Source: Chitinophagaceae bacterium
Lineage (GTDB): Bacteria; Bacteroidota; Bacteroidia; Chitinophagales; Chitinophagaceae
Direction: 5' to 3'
Length of the DNA: 5,141 nt
NCBI GenBank assembly: GCA_017882205.1
Contig: JADGPY010000264.1
Span: forward strand, 1-5,141
Shown: positions 5,032 through 5,141 of the stretch, one piece after another
Numbering within the stretch: position 1 is the stretch's first letter
How the letters are laid out: each line of letters opens with the position of its first letter
Notes under the pieces: model-generated
What the model was told of the DNA's origin: nothing
Database searches by the model: none
The model's input: the letters and a program-made list of their open reading frames with translations, nothing else
Made by a program: the position numbers and the translations under genes

Positions 5032-5141
5032 TTATGGTGTATTCCTTAAAAAGGTTAATGTATCATTCATCTCTCGAACGCCCGGTCCGCCACCATTTCC
5101 TGTATTCCAGACGCCATATACATAAATAGTCCTTGTTGCAG
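5032..5141 (-). CDS. C-terminal 35 residues of an unidentified protein, cut by the window edge
   Basis: The open minus-strand frame from the edge encodes a peptide beginning ATRTIYVYGVWNTG, continuing NGGGPGVREMNDTLTFL and ending RNTP, with a TAA at 5032-5034. This frame is preferred over the other two because its last 22 residues have an aligned, stop-to-stop relative at 3938-4008 whose codons differ mostly in a protein-conserving way. A terminator follows the stop by 20 bp. The aromatic/Gly-rich sequence suggests a beta-rich extracellular or periplasmic end, but that is inference. I do not recognise the family. The other frames also run open from the edge but stop inside the repeat (TGA at 5066-5068 and 5063-5065). 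Confidence 0.6.
   Translation of the reverse strand, partial: ATRTIYVYGVWNTGNGGGPGVREMNDTLTFLRNTP
5060..5102. repeat. 43-bp perfect direct repeat, copy 2
   Basis: This is the second copy of the block at 3966-4008, here lying inside an open coding frame that continues to the window edge. It is therefore the more intact context, and the left copy is the rearranged one. Confidence 0.97.

Noticed and set aside
3966..5102. The 43-bp repeats as an attachment site, IS ends or CRISPR repeats
   Set aside because: There are only two copies in direct orientation about 1.1 kb apart, inside coding sequence, with no transposase or integrase between them. Paralogous C-termini explain them.

Overview
The window looks like chromosomal DNA from a member of the Bacteroidota, most likely a Chitinophagia/Chitinophagaceae-like lineage. 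The grounds are a secreted protein with a C-terminal gliding-motility/type IX secretion type domain (CHU_C-like), a DUF3467 protein of the kind common in Bacteroidota, A-rich leaders without Shine-Dalgarno sequences, and several TAnnTTTG-type -7 promoter motifs. This assignment rests on family knowledge and was not tested by any search.

Layout. Positions 1-496 (minus) hold the N-terminal half of ribose-phosphate pyrophosphokinase (prs), cut by the window edge. It diverges from radC (571-1275, plus). A complete DUF3467 gene (1299-1613, minus) converges on radC. A large secreted beta-propeller/PKD/Ig-like/CHU_C protein (1733-3811, minus) follows. The right third carries a truncated second DUF3467 copy (3969-4172, minus), an exported protein of unknown function (4234-4938, plus), a terminator, and the C-terminal end of an unidentified minus-strand gene (5032-5141).

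The main result is that two regions are decayed copies of one divergent gene pair, DUF3467 (minus) / exported protein (plus). At 1299-1729 the DUF3467 gene is whole, but the exported-protein gene is reduced to its last ~20 codons (1664-1729). At 3938-4938 the exported-protein gene is whole, but DUF3467 has lost its 3' half. The two copies align without gaps from 1447-1650 to 4006-4209. The alignment stops exactly where each copy has its deletion. The broken DUF3467 copy is joined, at a 5-bp microhomology, to the 3' end of a paralogue of the gene at the right edge. This leaves a perfect 43-bp direct repeat (3966-4008 = 5060-5102).

Prs and RadC are ordinary housekeeping or widely conserved genes. 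The rest is an accessory, surface-oriented region with paralogue turnover. No RNA gene, insertion sequence, CRISPR array or defence system was seen.
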